A stretch of 30,452 nt of DNA from a virus, in IMG/VR virus record IMGVR_UViG_3300020583_000031, positions 1 through 30,452 of that record; one strand, written 5' to 3'. The notes under the pieces were generated by a model. That model was not told the origin of the DNA. It worked only from the letters and a program-made list of their open reading frames with translations, and ran no database searches. Position 1 is the first letter of the stretch, and every line of letters begins with the position of its first letter. This document shows, in pieces, positions 23,596 to 30,452 of this stretch. A program made the translations under genes and the position numbers.

Positions 23596-23625
23596 TTATG
23601 GCACTCGGTGCCAAAATGTGTCAAC
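23596..23625 (-). promoter_or_regulatory. Sigma-70-type promoter for the capsid gene
   Basis: Minus-strand TTGACA (23620-23625) and CATAAT (23596-23601) are separated by 18 bases. This is close to the primary-sigma consensus. The expected start of transcription is near 23589, about 150 nt before the capsid start. It overlaps the end of the nuclease gene. A 15-bp palindrome TGGCAC-TCG-GTGCCA (23600-23614) lies in the spacer and touches the -10, so it may be an operator. Confidence 0.7.
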
Positions 23626-23630
23626 ACCGG

Positions 23631-24170
23631 CTAGCGGCCGACGTGTTGGACGTTCAGTACTGGCAGAAACTTGCGAATTAGAGCCACCTCTAATTCGTCC
23701 ATATGTTCTTTGGATTTGCACCGGTAGGTGCGTATCCCCTTTATCAAGTGCTTGCGGTCACGGTTCCGCAAGTGGTCGCCCAATCGCCCGTAGATGTTCT
23801 CGGACTGACCGACGTAGATTGGCACGTCCTCGTCGTCGCCGAGCAGCATGTAAACAAAGCAGCCTTTGGGATCGCTTGGGCCACCATGTCGCGTGTCACT
23901 ACGAAGCCACCCGGCCAACTTGCGCTCTGCCTTATTGCGTTCGTCTCGAACAGCGCAAGGAACCGCCTCTATGCCTAACCGCTCACGCTCATCGGCTATT
24001 CGGTCGCGCAATCCTTCGATAGCTGCTGATAGCGCCCGGAACTCATCGCCGACCGATGCAGCGTATTCTTCGGAAGATCCGTTGGGCAGTAGCCGACGCC
24101 TAGCCTTACGCAGTTCATCTATCTGCCGTTCTAATATCGTCAACTGTGGGGCGACAGACCCGTTAGACAT
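23631..24170 (-). CDS. GIY-YIG family endonuclease, free-standing homing-type
   Basis: ATG at 24170 is preceded by GGAGAAAAG; a longer frame to 24200 would cross a regulatory hairpin and is rejected. The 179-residue protein has an N-terminal helical region with RQIDELRKARRRLLPNG and FRALSAAIEGLRDRIADERE. A C-terminal GIY-YIG domain (about 103-173) follows: FVY (105-107), YVGQS (119-123), YGRLGDHL with Arg129, and an acidic EVALIRKFLPVLN helix with Glu161 and Asn173. The GIY element is replaced by FVY, a common variation. Such stand-alone nucleases spread by cutting phage DNA lacking them, which fits its position between protease and capsid. DNA repair or exclusion roles cannot be ruled out. 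Confidence 0.85.
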   Translation of the reverse strand: MSNGSVAPQLTILERQIDELRKARRRLLPNGSSEEYAASVGDEFRALSAAIEGLRDRIADERERLGIEAVPCAVRDERNKAERKLAGWLRSDTRHGGPSDPKGCFVYMLLGDDEDVPIYVGQSENIYGRLGDHLRNRDRKHLIKGIRTYRCKSKEHMDELEVALIRKFLPVLNVQHVGR

Positions 24171-24173
24171 CTT

Positions 24174-24220
24174 TTCTCCAGGGTTGACGAAGGCCCCCAC
24201 CCTGGAGAATGGGGGCCTTC
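24174..24220 (-). promoter_or_regulatory. Mutually exclusive hairpins controlling the nuclease start
   Basis: On the minus strand GAAGGCCCCCA pairs with TGGGGGCCTTC (11 bp; 24189-24199 with 24210-24220). Its whole ten-base loop TTCTCCAGGG (24200-24209) is exactly complementary to CCCTGGAGAA (24174-24183), which contains the nuclease SD. Hairpin A leaves the SD free; hairpin B sequesters it. No T-run follows hairpin A. Confidence 0.7.
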
Positions 24221-24262
24221 TAGCCGCGGGTAATTAAGCCGCGGTTGCTTATCTTGGGGGTA

Positions 24263-25450
24263 TCAGCTAGCGAGGCGTTCAGCGTCCGCGAGCGACAGCG
24301 GCTCTGGCGAATCCTCCGGTCGGCACATCCGCACAGCGTCAGCCACGCTGATGTTGCCCGGCGTCGCCGACTCACGTACAGCGTCAACCAAGGTGAGGTT
24401 CCGCAACGGGTTATCTGAGTCGGCGGGAACGTCGGTGGTTCCGGCCGGCGGCGCACAACCAGCAGCATCCGCAACCAGATCGTGGACGGCGCGGGCGAGC
24501 GAGTCACCTCCACCGTCGTTGTCGGCGTCGAGGGCGTCGTCTTGCCAGCCGGGTCCGTCGACTGCGCGGCGAACTATCTCGATGATTTCCTGCGCGTTCT
24601 TCTCATCGTCGCTGATTTCGATGCCGAACTTCTTCGCCGCGGCACGGATGCGGGCCTTGATCTCGATCAGCTCGGCGGCGTCATATTCCTTCTGATTCTT
24701 CGGCATATTGATGTACGACCAAGCAGCCTGGACATGCTCTTTGGTGTTGATCGGGTACTTGCCGTTTTTTGGGTCCGCGTAAGCCACATCGCCGTAAGGC
24801 TTGTCGTCGGCGCGGGCCTGCTCGAGCGCAGCCATCGCGCGGTCGACCTGGTCCGCCATGCCCCGCAGTTCGGCCATCTCTTCGTCGCTGAACTCTTCAC
24901 GTGCCAACAGTTTTACGGCGGAGCGCAACCCCACGGAGGTGAAGGGGTTGGCGCCGAAGTTGACGATGCTGACATCGCCTTTGTGGAGAGAGACCTCATC
25001 GAGTGAACGGACGGTGTCGTTTTCAGTCCACGTGTTCTTTCTGACCCGGAACGCGAACGACATTTCGTCGTAGTCCTTGCGGTCCAACTTGATGAACACA
25101 GATTTCGCCTGCGGGTCGCGCAGATCCAGATCGAATCGAGGAATCAGACCCGTGCTGTCGGTCGCCAATGCGAGTGTGCCACTCTTTGTTCGGGCTAGTG
25201 GTCCACCGACGTGGTTCTCTAAGACCACAACATCTGGATTTTCTGATAACGTCCGCTTGAACGCACCCCGATCGACGAACTCGGTCCAGCCAACACCAGA
25301 GTCCGGTCCGCCGAGGATGTCGTATCCCTTGTCGAAGACAGATGCATAGCCCTCGACGTGCGCGGTGCCATTCTTCTCTTTGACATCGAACTCCGCTATG
25401 GGAACGGACCTGCGTTCCGGGATGTCGATTAGTTCGTCGCGGCCGGTCAT
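24263..25450 (-). CDS. HK97-family prohead protease with C-terminal DUF6582-like domain
   Basis: 395 residues, ATG at 25450 overlapping the portal stop (ATGA). Residues 1-185 form an S78-type protease: EGYASVFDKGYDILGG, ENHVGGPLART with likely catalytic His80, and KDYDEMSFAFRV with likely catalytic Ser131, then EVSLHKGDVSIVNFGANP. Residues about 215-290 (YGDVAYADPKNGKYPINTKE, AELIEIKARIRAAAKKFG) match the DUF6582 module often attached to actinophage proteases. A long Asp/Ala-rich end follows, with two LSLADAxRL-like repeats. The protease matures the capsid by removing the delta domain. Confidence 0.9.
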   Translation of the reverse strand: MTGRDELIDIPERRSVPIAEFDVKEKNGTAHVEGYASVFDKGYDILGGPDSGVGWTEFVDRGAFKRTLSENPDVVVLENHVGGPLARTKSGTLALATDSTGLIPRFDLDLRDPQAKSVFIKLDRKDYDEMSFAFRVRKNTWTENDTVRSLDEVSLHKGDVSIVNFGANPFTSVGLRSAVKLLAREEFSDEEMAELRGMADQVDRAMAALEQARADDKPYGDVAYADPKNGKYPINTKEHVQAAWSYINMPKNQKEYDAAELIEIKARIRAAAKKFGIEISDDEKNAQEIIEIVRRAVDGPGWQDDALDADNDGGGDSLARAVHDLVADAAGCAPPAGTTDVPADSDNPLRNLTLVDAVRESATPGNISVADAVRMCRPEDSPEPLSLADAERLAS

Positions 25451-26823
25451 GATTCCTCCATTGGTTCACCGTCTTCGGTGGGGAAGTCGTAGTATTCAGT
25501 TCGTCCGTCCCTGTCGAGTCGGCACAACTTTTCGACTAGGTTGCGGCTGGCGCCGATTCCTGGCGCCTCGGGCTCCTGCCCGCCGCCCCCACCGGGGGTT
25601 GTGCCGCCTTCAACAACTTTCGGCATCGGCGTCACAGCCGGATCAAAACCGAGGGGTGCGAAGTTCATCGGCTGGATATAGCCGTCACCGTTCTTGATCG
25701 GCGGCAGGTTAAGGCGTTGACGTCCCTCGTCTGCGCTGAACAAGCTCGCTTCGCGGGCAAGTTTGATCGCCTCAACCTGGGACTTGAAGTCACCACGCAG
25801 CAAGGCGGACGGGTCGAACTGGACGACACGCCCACGAGGGAGGAAGGCGCTGATCGCGGATTCGATGCAGGTTGTCCAGCCCATCAGCGAATAGGTGTGG
25901 AAGCCGAGGTTCATGGATTCGATGCCGGTGCCCCACGAGGTGGCTTTTTCCTGGTCGCCGATCAGGTGTGGTGGCACACCGTAAAGGCGTGCGATGTCGG
26001 AGATTTGGAACTGCCTGGTCTCGAGGAACTGGGACTCTTCGGGGCTGATGCTGATCGGTTTGAAATCGAACCCACCCGACAGCACCGCGGGGTGACGTCG
26101 GCCGGCGTGGCTGTTCAGCCACTCAGCCTGGACTTGTTCGACTTCTTCATCGGTCAACGTTTGGTCGGTGCGCAAAAGTCCTGACGGGTTCGCGGAGTCT
26201 TTGAAGTAGCGGTGGCCGTATTCTTCAGCGGCTAGGGTGATTCCGATAGCGCGGGCGCCCTGCGAGATGGGTGACAGGCCCCACGGTTCGCCGGGCAGTG
26301 TGAATCGGCGGATGTGGATGATGTCCTCACGCGGGACACGCTCCCCCAACACCCGATAGATCGGGTCGTACCACTCGAGAACATTCACCCGGCGTTCGAG
26401 GAACACGTAGTCCGGGTGGATGGGCAGCAGGCCTGTCGGGTTGCCTTCGTTGTCGCGGCCGGTGACGAGGTGGTAGGAGTTGCCGCGCAACGCCAGCGAG
26501 GCGACGACCATCCATTTCCACTCAAACAAGTCCATGTCCGCGCACGGCTGCCGAATAACCGTGGGTGTCGGATAAACCCGGTGTGAAATGTTGTCTTTGT
26601 CGCGTTTGCACACATACCAGGGCATCGCGGCGATCGTGTCCGCAAGGACACGCACACAGGCGAACACAGCCATCGACTGCATCGCGCGCAACTCACCGAA
26701 GGTGTCGGGGTACATGCCGTCGTAGCCGCCGGGCGCGAACGCCGAAGGCAGACCCAGCACCCGCTGCTCAGGCGTAGCCCGTTGCTCCCGGAGCTGTGGT
26801 AGAAGTCGCGCGAACAAACTCAC
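25447..26823 (-). CDS. Portal protein, HK97 family
   Basis: 458 residues from GTG at 26823 overlapping the upstream stop (GTGA). It begins MSLFARLLPQLREQRATPEQ. Portal features include MQSMAVFACVRVLADTIAAMPWYV, SLALRGNSYHLVTGRDNEGNP, LPIHPDYVFLERR, EDIIHIRRFTLPGEPWGLSP and LEEYGH-like helices. Later come LETRQFQISDIARLYGVPPHLIG and a C-terminal Gly-rich tail (GGTTPGGGGGQEP). It forms the dodecameric vertex ring through which DNA is packaged and to which the neck joins. The protease follows with a four-base overlap. Confidence 0.92.
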   Translation of the reverse strand: MSLFARLLPQLREQRATPEQRVLGLPSAFAPGGYDGMYPDTFGELRAMQSMAVFACVRVLADTIAAMPWYVCKRDKDNISHRVYPTPTVIRQPCADMDLFEWKWMVVASLALRGNSYHLVTGRDNEGNPTGLLPIHPDYVFLERRVNVLEWYDPIYRVLGERVPREDIIHIRRFTLPGEPWGLSPISQGARAIGITLAAEEYGHRYFKDSANPSGLLRTDQTLTDEEVEQVQAEWLNSHAGRRHPAVLSGGFDFKPISISPEESQFLETRQFQISDIARLYGVPPHLIGDQEKATSWGTGIESMNLGFHTYSLMGWTTCIESAISAFLPRGRVVQFDPSALLRGDFKSQVEAIKLAREASLFSADEGRQRLNLPPIKNGDGYIQPMNFAPLGFDPAVTPMPKVVEGGTTPGGGGGQEPEAPGIGASRNLVEKLCRLDRDGRTEYYDFPTEDGEPMEES

Positions 26824-27140
26824 CGCTTCTCAGGCTCCCTGTACGGCAGGCGCGGTATGCCTGCAACGAAACTGAGCGCCACAAGACCCACACCGCCGGC
26901 GATCAAACCGATTCCGGGCGAGTACCAGGCAGCACCGGCCGAAATCGCTGAAATACCGGCGATTTCACCCGTTGTGGACAGGATTTCACGCCAATTCCAG
27001 CCAGAATCGGTGGTTTCGGGCGTGTTTTTGGTGCGCGGAAACGGTACGGGGCCTTTCGGCCAGTTCGCGCGCTGACCAGTCGGCTCATTTTCGACGGCGT
27101 GCAGCCGTCCAGCTGTGCCGATCCCGTTGTCAGCGCTCAC
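26820..27140 (-). CDS. Small membrane protein in the packaging operon
   Basis: 106 residues, GTG at 27140, eleven bases inside the end of the large terminase gene. The first 50 residues are polar (MSADNGIGTAGRLHAVENEP, RTKNTPETTDSGWNWREIL). Then two probable hydrophobic helices follow, about 55-75 (GEIAGISAISAGAAWY) and 77-95 (GIGLIAGGVGLVALSFVAGI). It ends with a short basic tail. Small membrane proteins occur between terminase and portal in some actinophages. The function is unknown; superinfection exclusion or membrane association of packaging is a possibility only. Confidence 0.7.
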   Translation of the reverse strand: MSADNGIGTAGRLHAVENEPTGQRANWPKGPVPFPRTKNTPETTDSGWNWREILSTTGEIAGISAISAGAAWYSPGIGLIAGGVGLVALSFVAGIPRLPYREPEKR

Positions 27141-28719
27141 GAGCCCGATTCTCCAATTTGTTCATGTCCCATCCATGCACCCGCGGCACAGCCGGCAGAT
27201 GATTCAAACCCCACACCGCCCCGATCGCAGCCAACAAAGGCGCAACATCGGTCGGTGACTTACTATGATCAACAACCCAGCCCCCGCCAGGCTGATTACG
27301 TTCCACCGCCGATGTGGCGGCAGCATCCAAACCGCTGTGCGGCAGATGCAACACGGTGGAATCCCGCAACCTGTCAAACATCTGACCGTGACCGGCCGAT
27401 ATTTCGGTGCCTTTCCACTCCACAATCGGCAGACGCGCGTCCTGCAAATCCTTCAACAGCGCACCCACTGGGGATGCTGCACCGGAGCGAACCACGACAG
27501 CCGTGTAGGTTTTGCGTTGCTCTTTCAGATAGTCGACAACCCAGTCGGTGCCGGCCCGGTCTTGGGCGACACCAACGACAGCCACACCATCAGTGGTTAA
27601 ACCGGCGCGGGTAACGTATGTTTGTTCGCGTCGGTTTGAAACTTCAACGCATACACAGATTTTCGCGCCCACACCCGGTTTGGCGGTTTCGTCGCGGGTT
27701 GTTTCCCACGACCCCTCCGGAAACGGGCCACCAACACCAAGCGTGGTTTCACGGCAACAAATCTCAGCCTCAGCGATATGCGCCGGCGACGTCCTAAGAC
27801 CGGAAATCAGAGCACGATAAGTGATGCAATTCTCCGTGACCTCCGTGTGGTTACACGACGGATTGGCCTGCATCAACCCCTCAGGGTCATTCCGCGGCAA
27901 GCCCGGTGGCATCGACCACTCAAAAAAACCGGTGTCGAACTCAACCTCAGGCATGTCCTCAAACTCGGGCAGTGCGGCGATCTCGCCGAGGATCTCGCCC
28001 TGGACATCCTCGTCGCCATCCGGCCAGCCAAGTTCACGGTGCGCGAGTGCCCGCAGATACCGCAGCACCACGCCGAAAGCGTCTGGGGCGTTAGAGAACG
28101 CCCAACACTGCGCCCGCGGCCGGGCGTTCATCGTGTTGGTGACAGCCGCCCACGAATCCCACGACTGATGCTCCCGCAACTCGTCCATCAAAATCAGATC
28201 ACCGGAGAAACCACGACCACCGCGGCGGGTAGCCGCAGCAATCCGATACTCCGACGTCAACTCACGCCCAAGCTCGTTGTGGATGATCTGGAACTGCTTC
28301 GGATGACCAAGATAAATCCCATCAGCCGGGATCATCTCCGCCAACTCTTCATCCGCCTGGGCGAGTGATACGGCTTCTTTCCAAACCTTCTCAGCGTTGG
28401 AGAGATCCTGCGCCGTACCGATGACCGTCCGCGACTTCAACGCATACATGTGCCACAACGCCAGGACGATCAAGACCATCGTTTTGCCCGACTGCCGGGC
28501 CACCTCAACGACGACCACACGCCACCTATAGGTGGCGTCTGGGTTCAACTCCAGGGCGTGTTTCAGCAGCCACTCTTGCCAGGGGAAAAGCCGCATGTGC
28601 AGCATCTCTTCGGCGAAGGCGATCGCGGCGAACCCATGCGAAGTCTCAGGGGTTAGTTCACGCCGCGGTGGCGTGAAGACGCGTGGCTCGGTTTTACCGA
28701 GCAGGGTTGATGTTGTCAT
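27130..28719 (-). CDS. terL: Terminase large subunit
   Basis: 529 residues, ATG at 28719; the SD is poor. The N-terminal ATPase has Walker A ARQSGKT (74-80), an adjacent motif GTAQDLSNAEKVWKEA (about 101-116), and Walker B LILMDE (175-180). The C-terminal RNase H-like nuclease contains GVAVVGVAQDRAGTDWVVDYL with the likely first catalytic Asp and a later acidic helix. It cuts concatemers and packages DNA into the prohead through the portal. It is separated from the small subunit gene by a cassette on the opposite strand, an unusual layout. Confidence 0.93.
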   Translation of the reverse strand: MTTSTLLGKTEPRVFTPPRRELTPETSHGFAAIAFAEEMLHMRLFPWQEWLLKHALELNPDATYRWRVVVVEVARQSGKTMVLIVLALWHMYALKSRTVIGTAQDLSNAEKVWKEAVSLAQADEELAEMIPADGIYLGHPKQFQIIHNELGRELTSEYRIAAATRRGGRGFSGDLILMDELREHQSWDSWAAVTNTMNARPRAQCWAFSNAPDAFGVVLRYLRALAHRELGWPDGDEDVQGEILGEIAALPEFEDMPEVEFDTGFFEWSMPPGLPRNDPEGLMQANPSCNHTEVTENCITYRALISGLRTSPAHIAEAEICCRETTLGVGGPFPEGSWETTRDETAKPGVGAKICVCVEVSNRREQTYVTRAGLTTDGVAVVGVAQDRAGTDWVVDYLKEQRKTYTAVVVRSGAASPVGALLKDLQDARLPIVEWKGTEISAGHGQMFDRLRDSTVLHLPHSGLDAAATSAVERNQPGGGWVVDHSKSPTDVAPLLAAIGAVWGLNHLPAVPRVHGWDMNKLENRARER

Positions 28720-28763
28720 TTTCTAAGGAAATTCTTGGCGAGGAAGTCTTGCGGCAGACCCTG

Positions 28764-28789
28764 CTGTAGGTACAGCCTGTAGGTACAGC
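28764..28789. promoter_or_regulatory. Tandem 13-bp operator
   Basis: CTGTAGGTACAGC occurs twice back to back (28764-28776 and 28777-28789). Each copy contains the inverted repeat CTGTA-GG-TACAG. It lies in the 86-nt divergent gap between terL and the RHH gene, directly before the latter's SD. RHH proteins typically bind adjacent short inverted repeats and repress their own genes, so this is the likely autoregulatory site. Confidence 0.7.
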
Positions 28790-28805
28790 TAGTAGAGAGG
28801 TCAAC

Positions 28806-28952
28806 GTGCCCCCCACACCGCTCCGCAACATCCGCATAGACGACGACCTATGGAACGCTGCGCTAGCCAAAGCCGAAAACGAAGGAAGCAACCTCTCCGA
28901 AGTCATCCGCGAATGGCTCGAAACTTGGGTCAAGAAAGGAGATCCCCAATGA
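28806..28952 (+). CDS. Small ribbon-helix-helix regulator (48 aa)
   Basis: GTG at 28806 has SD AGAGAGG five bases upstream. The 48 residues begin MPPTPLRNIRIDDDLW and end WVKKGDPQ. LRNIRID forms the expected DNA-contacting strand, DDLWNAALAKAENEG the first helix, and NLSEVIREWLETWV the second. This is a classical RHH (CopG/Arc-type) pattern. The stop overlaps the next start (ATGA). The gene lies just after the tandem operator, consistent with autorepression. It may also control terL on the other side, though that is speculative. An antitoxin role is a possible alternative, but the next genes do not look like a toxin. Confidence 0.85.
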   Translation: MPPTPLRNIRIDDDLWNAALAKAENEGSNLSEVIREWLETWVKKGDPQ

Positions 28953-29536
28953 CCATCACCGAACTAGACTTCCCACACATGGACGACGAGGACACAACCC
29001 TCGCACCATCAGAAGACAAAACCGAAGCCGTCCACGCCTGGTCCCTCACAGAAACCACCGACCTCGACGCACCCACCGAGCGCTACAGCTGGGGCACAAC
29101 CTGGCTCAACGCCGGCGCATTCATCGCAGCCTCAACCATCGTCGCGGTCATAATCGGCGTACTCGGATGGACAATGCTCAACCATTCAGATCCGGCGCCA
29201 CAACCAACAGCAGCCGAACCAATCCCCACCGCACCCGACGTAATCGTCCCAACCCCGCCAGCACCAACGCCAATACCAACGCCAGCGCCCCAAACACCCG
29301 ACGAGAAATTCATCGCCTGGCTCAAAGCCGACAACCTCTACCCCGACAACCCCACCAAAAGCATCTACAACGCACACGCCACCTGCGACGACTTCAGCCG
29401 AAACATCGAATACCCACGAATCCTAGAAGACCAAAAGAAAAACTCAGGACTCCCAGCATTCGCGGCAGCCGACCTCATCAGCATCGCAGTCAACGCCTAC
29501 TGCCCCCAATACGCACAAAACCTCTTAACGAAATGA
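28949..29536 (+). CDS. Membrane-anchored DUF732-like protein
   Basis: 195 residues from ATG at 28949, coupled to the RHH gene (ATGA). An acidic cytoplasmic N-terminus (MTITELDFPHMDDEDTTLA) is followed by one membrane segment near residues 53-76 (AFIAASTIVAVIIGVLGW). A Pro/Thr/Ala-rich linker comes next, then a C-terminal region of about 70 residues with TCDDFSRN and YCPQYAQNLL. The TCDxF...YCPQ spacing matches DUF732, a mycobacterial secreted-protein family with a probable disulphide. The membrane-anchor form is unusual in my memory. The stop overlaps the next ATG (ATGA). The role is unknown; placement on the cell surface suggests conversion of the host or interference with other phages. Confidence 0.8.
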   Translation: MTITELDFPHMDDEDTTLAPSEDKTEAVHAWSLTETTDLDAPTERYSWGTTWLNAGAFIAASTIVAVIIGVLGWTMLNHSDPAPQPTAAEPIPTAPDVIVPTPPAPTPIPTPAPQTPDEKFIAWLKADNLYPDNPTKSIYNAHATCDDFSRNIEYPRILEDQKKNSGLPAFAAADLISIAVNAYCPQYAQNLLTK

Positions 29537-29871
29537 GACCAGCAATGATCAAACTACTCGCAGCCCTAGCTACCGCCGCCATACTCACCGCAGCCACAGC
29601 CCACGCCGACGGCCCCGACGACCAATACATCAGCGCCCTCAAAAACCACGGCGTCACCACCGCCGACCGAGGACAGTTAATCGCCGACGCCCACCAAACC
29701 TGTGATGCATTCAACCAAGGCGGCATCGGCCTCGGAATAAGCCCCCGAGGATTCGCCCTACTCCAACTCAACAACGCACTATCCGCACAAGGATTAAACC
29801 CGCACGACGCCCAACAAGTCATGATGGACGCAACCAGGGCATACTGCCCCCAATTCGCGCCACCGCAATAA
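29533..29871 (+). CDS. Secreted DUF732 protein
   Basis: ATG at 29533 overlaps the previous stop (ATGA); another ATG at 29545 is possible. The N-terminus is a signal peptide (KLLAALATAAILTAATAHA) with probable cleavage after AHA. The mature part has DDQYISALKNHGVTTADRGQ, then HQTCDAFNQGG and ATRAYCPQF, the DUF732 pattern with one Cys pair. The C-terminal PPQ is short. The gene ends five bases before the end of the small terminase gene on the other strand. DUF732 proteins are common in mycobacterial genomes and of unknown function, so the gene may have been picked up from a host. Confidence 0.88.
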   Translation: MRPAMIKLLAALATAAILTAATAHADGPDDQYISALKNHGVTTADRGQLIADAHQTCDAFNQGGIGLGISPRGFALLQLNNALSAQGLNPHDAQQVMMDATRAYCPQFAPPQ

Positions 29872-29876
29872 GGCCG

Positions 29877-30320
29877 CTAGGCTCCCGAAGCCTTCGACGT
29901 CATCGCCTGCACAGAAGCCAGCCGGCCCTTACGCCGAGCCGAACCCTTACGCAAATCCTCAAGAATCGCCGTCAACCGGGCAGCTGCTTGAGGCTGTTGC
30001 GCCAATGCCAACGGATTATCCAAAATCCTGGCCATCGCCAACGCAGCCTGCGCAGCACCCTTACGAGTCTCCGCAGAAGTCAACGTGGCCAGCTCCTCGA
30101 GCACAGCCTGCACAGCAGAACCATCCGAAGGTGCCTCAGCCACAACCAACGGAGCCGGCCCCGCCACACCCTTCGGCCGACGCCCAGGCGCACCAATCGA
30201 CGTCACGGTTGCACCAGCCGCACGCGCCTTATGTGCACGCCGATACTCGGACTGGGCAGCCTTACAACCAGCGCACCGGCAACCATCGGCATACGACTGC
30301 CGAGTACCATGATCCGCCAT
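29877..30320 (-). CDS. Terminase small subunit, probable
   Basis: 147 residues, ATG at 30320 with AGAGGA upstream. The start HGTRQSYADGCRCAGCKAAQ contains a CxC..C group likely to bind zinc. After a basic Ala/Pro linker there is a helical region (AVQAVLEELATLTSAETRKG) and LARAMARILD-like helices, ending with basic GSARRKGRLASVQAMTSKA. Small terminase subunits of mycobacteriophages often show this Cys-rich N-terminus and Arg/Lys end. It would recognise phage DNA for TerL. The normal TerS-TerL adjacency is broken by the opposite-strand cassette. Confidence 0.65.
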   Translation of the reverse strand: MADHGTRQSYADGCRCAGCKAAQSEYRRAHKARAAGATVTSIGAPGRRPKGVAGPAPLVVAEAPSDGSAVQAVLEELATLTSAETRKGAAQAALAMARILDNPLALAQQPQAAARLTAILEDLRKGSARRKGRLASVQAMTSKASGA

Positions 30321-30452
30321 TGACGTCCTCTATCGCATCTTTATGCAGCCCTACGCAAATGCGCGCCACAATAAAGTACCTGTTACCCGTAACCGGCACC
30401 CTCAGTTTTACAACGTTACCGCAAAATCGCCCGCGGGATAAAGTTTGGAGCG
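30321..30452. other. Noncoding edge region with a small palindrome
   Basis: No convincing gene is visible in these 132 bases. A perfect inverted repeat GTTAC-CC-GTAAC lies at 30382-30393 upstream of the small terminase, and an AT-rich stretch with possible -10-like TACTTT (minus, 30373-30378) is next to it. No clear -35 could be found. It may hold the regulatory region of the late operon. Confidence 0.4.

Noticed and set aside
23600-23614. CIRCE heat-shock operator
   Set aside because: CIRCE has TTAGCACTC-N9-GAGTGCTAA; here the spacer is three bases and the arms differ.
24171-24200. Upstream GTG/ATG-type extension of the nuclease gene
   Set aside because: It would run through the hairpin and the clear SD for the ATG at 24170.
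28735-28777. Sigma-70 promoter for the RHH cassette (TTGGCG or TTGCGG as -35)
   Set aside because: No acceptable -10 at proper distance; the promoter probably overlaps the operator but I cannot place it.
28806-29536. Toxin-antitoxin pair (RHH antitoxin plus toxin)
   Set aside because: The downstream protein has a membrane anchor and a DUF732-like outer domain, not a toxin fold such as ParE, RelE or MazF.

Overview
The window is almost certainly part of a mycobacterial siphovirus, either a temperate phage genome or an integrated prophage. It is GC-rich. It carries one continuous head-and-tail gene block on the minus strand in the classical order, running right to left. The mycobacterial assignment rests on family content: DUF732 secreted proteins, a PE-PPE-type serine hydrolase domain inside a tail protein, HK97-type head genes, and glycine-rich and Gp37-like tail proteins. 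No integrase, repressor, lysis gene, tRNA or clear host gene is visible, so phage versus prophage cannot be decided here.

Layout, right to left. Head: small terminase subunit (29877-30320), large terminase (27130-28719), small membrane protein (26820-27140), portal (25447-26823), S78 prohead protease with a DUF6582-like tail (24263-25450), a free-standing GIY-YIG nuclease (23631-24170) and the major capsid protein (22023-23438). Neck: five short genes with tiny overlaps (19815-21953), including a 42-codon gene at 20988-21116. Tail: tube protein (19088-19714), tail-assembly chaperone pair joined by a -1 frameshift (18340-19085) and a tape measure gene split over two frames (14003-18321). These are followed by Dit-like and Gp37-like baseplate proteins (10971-13999) and a long series of minor tail proteins reaching the left edge. 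One of those carries a PE-PPE esterase-type domain plus about 22 VTPSVSV repeats.

The structural block is interrupted between the two terminase genes by a three-gene cassette on the opposite strand (28806-29871). It encodes a 48-residue ribbon-helix-helix (RHH) regulator, a membrane-anchored DUF732-like protein and a secreted DUF732-like protein. Both junctions are ATGA overlaps, and two perfect tandem 13-bp copies of an inverted-repeat operator (CTGTA-GG-TACAG) lie just before the regulator. This looks like a self-regulated moron or lysogenic-conversion operon and is the best candidate for an undescribed system.

RNA-level regulation is the second theme. The nuclease gene is preceded by two mutually exclusive hairpins, one of which would bury its Shine-Dalgarno (SD) sequence. 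The capsid gene has its own sigma-70-like promoter with a palindrome in the spacer, and a leader with a duplicated 20-nt segment that can pair with a downstream segment in two ways. Several tail genes are preceded by a hairpin, T-run and CATG followed by the SD. Neck and head genes are mostly coupled by ATGA, GTGA or TAATG overlaps.
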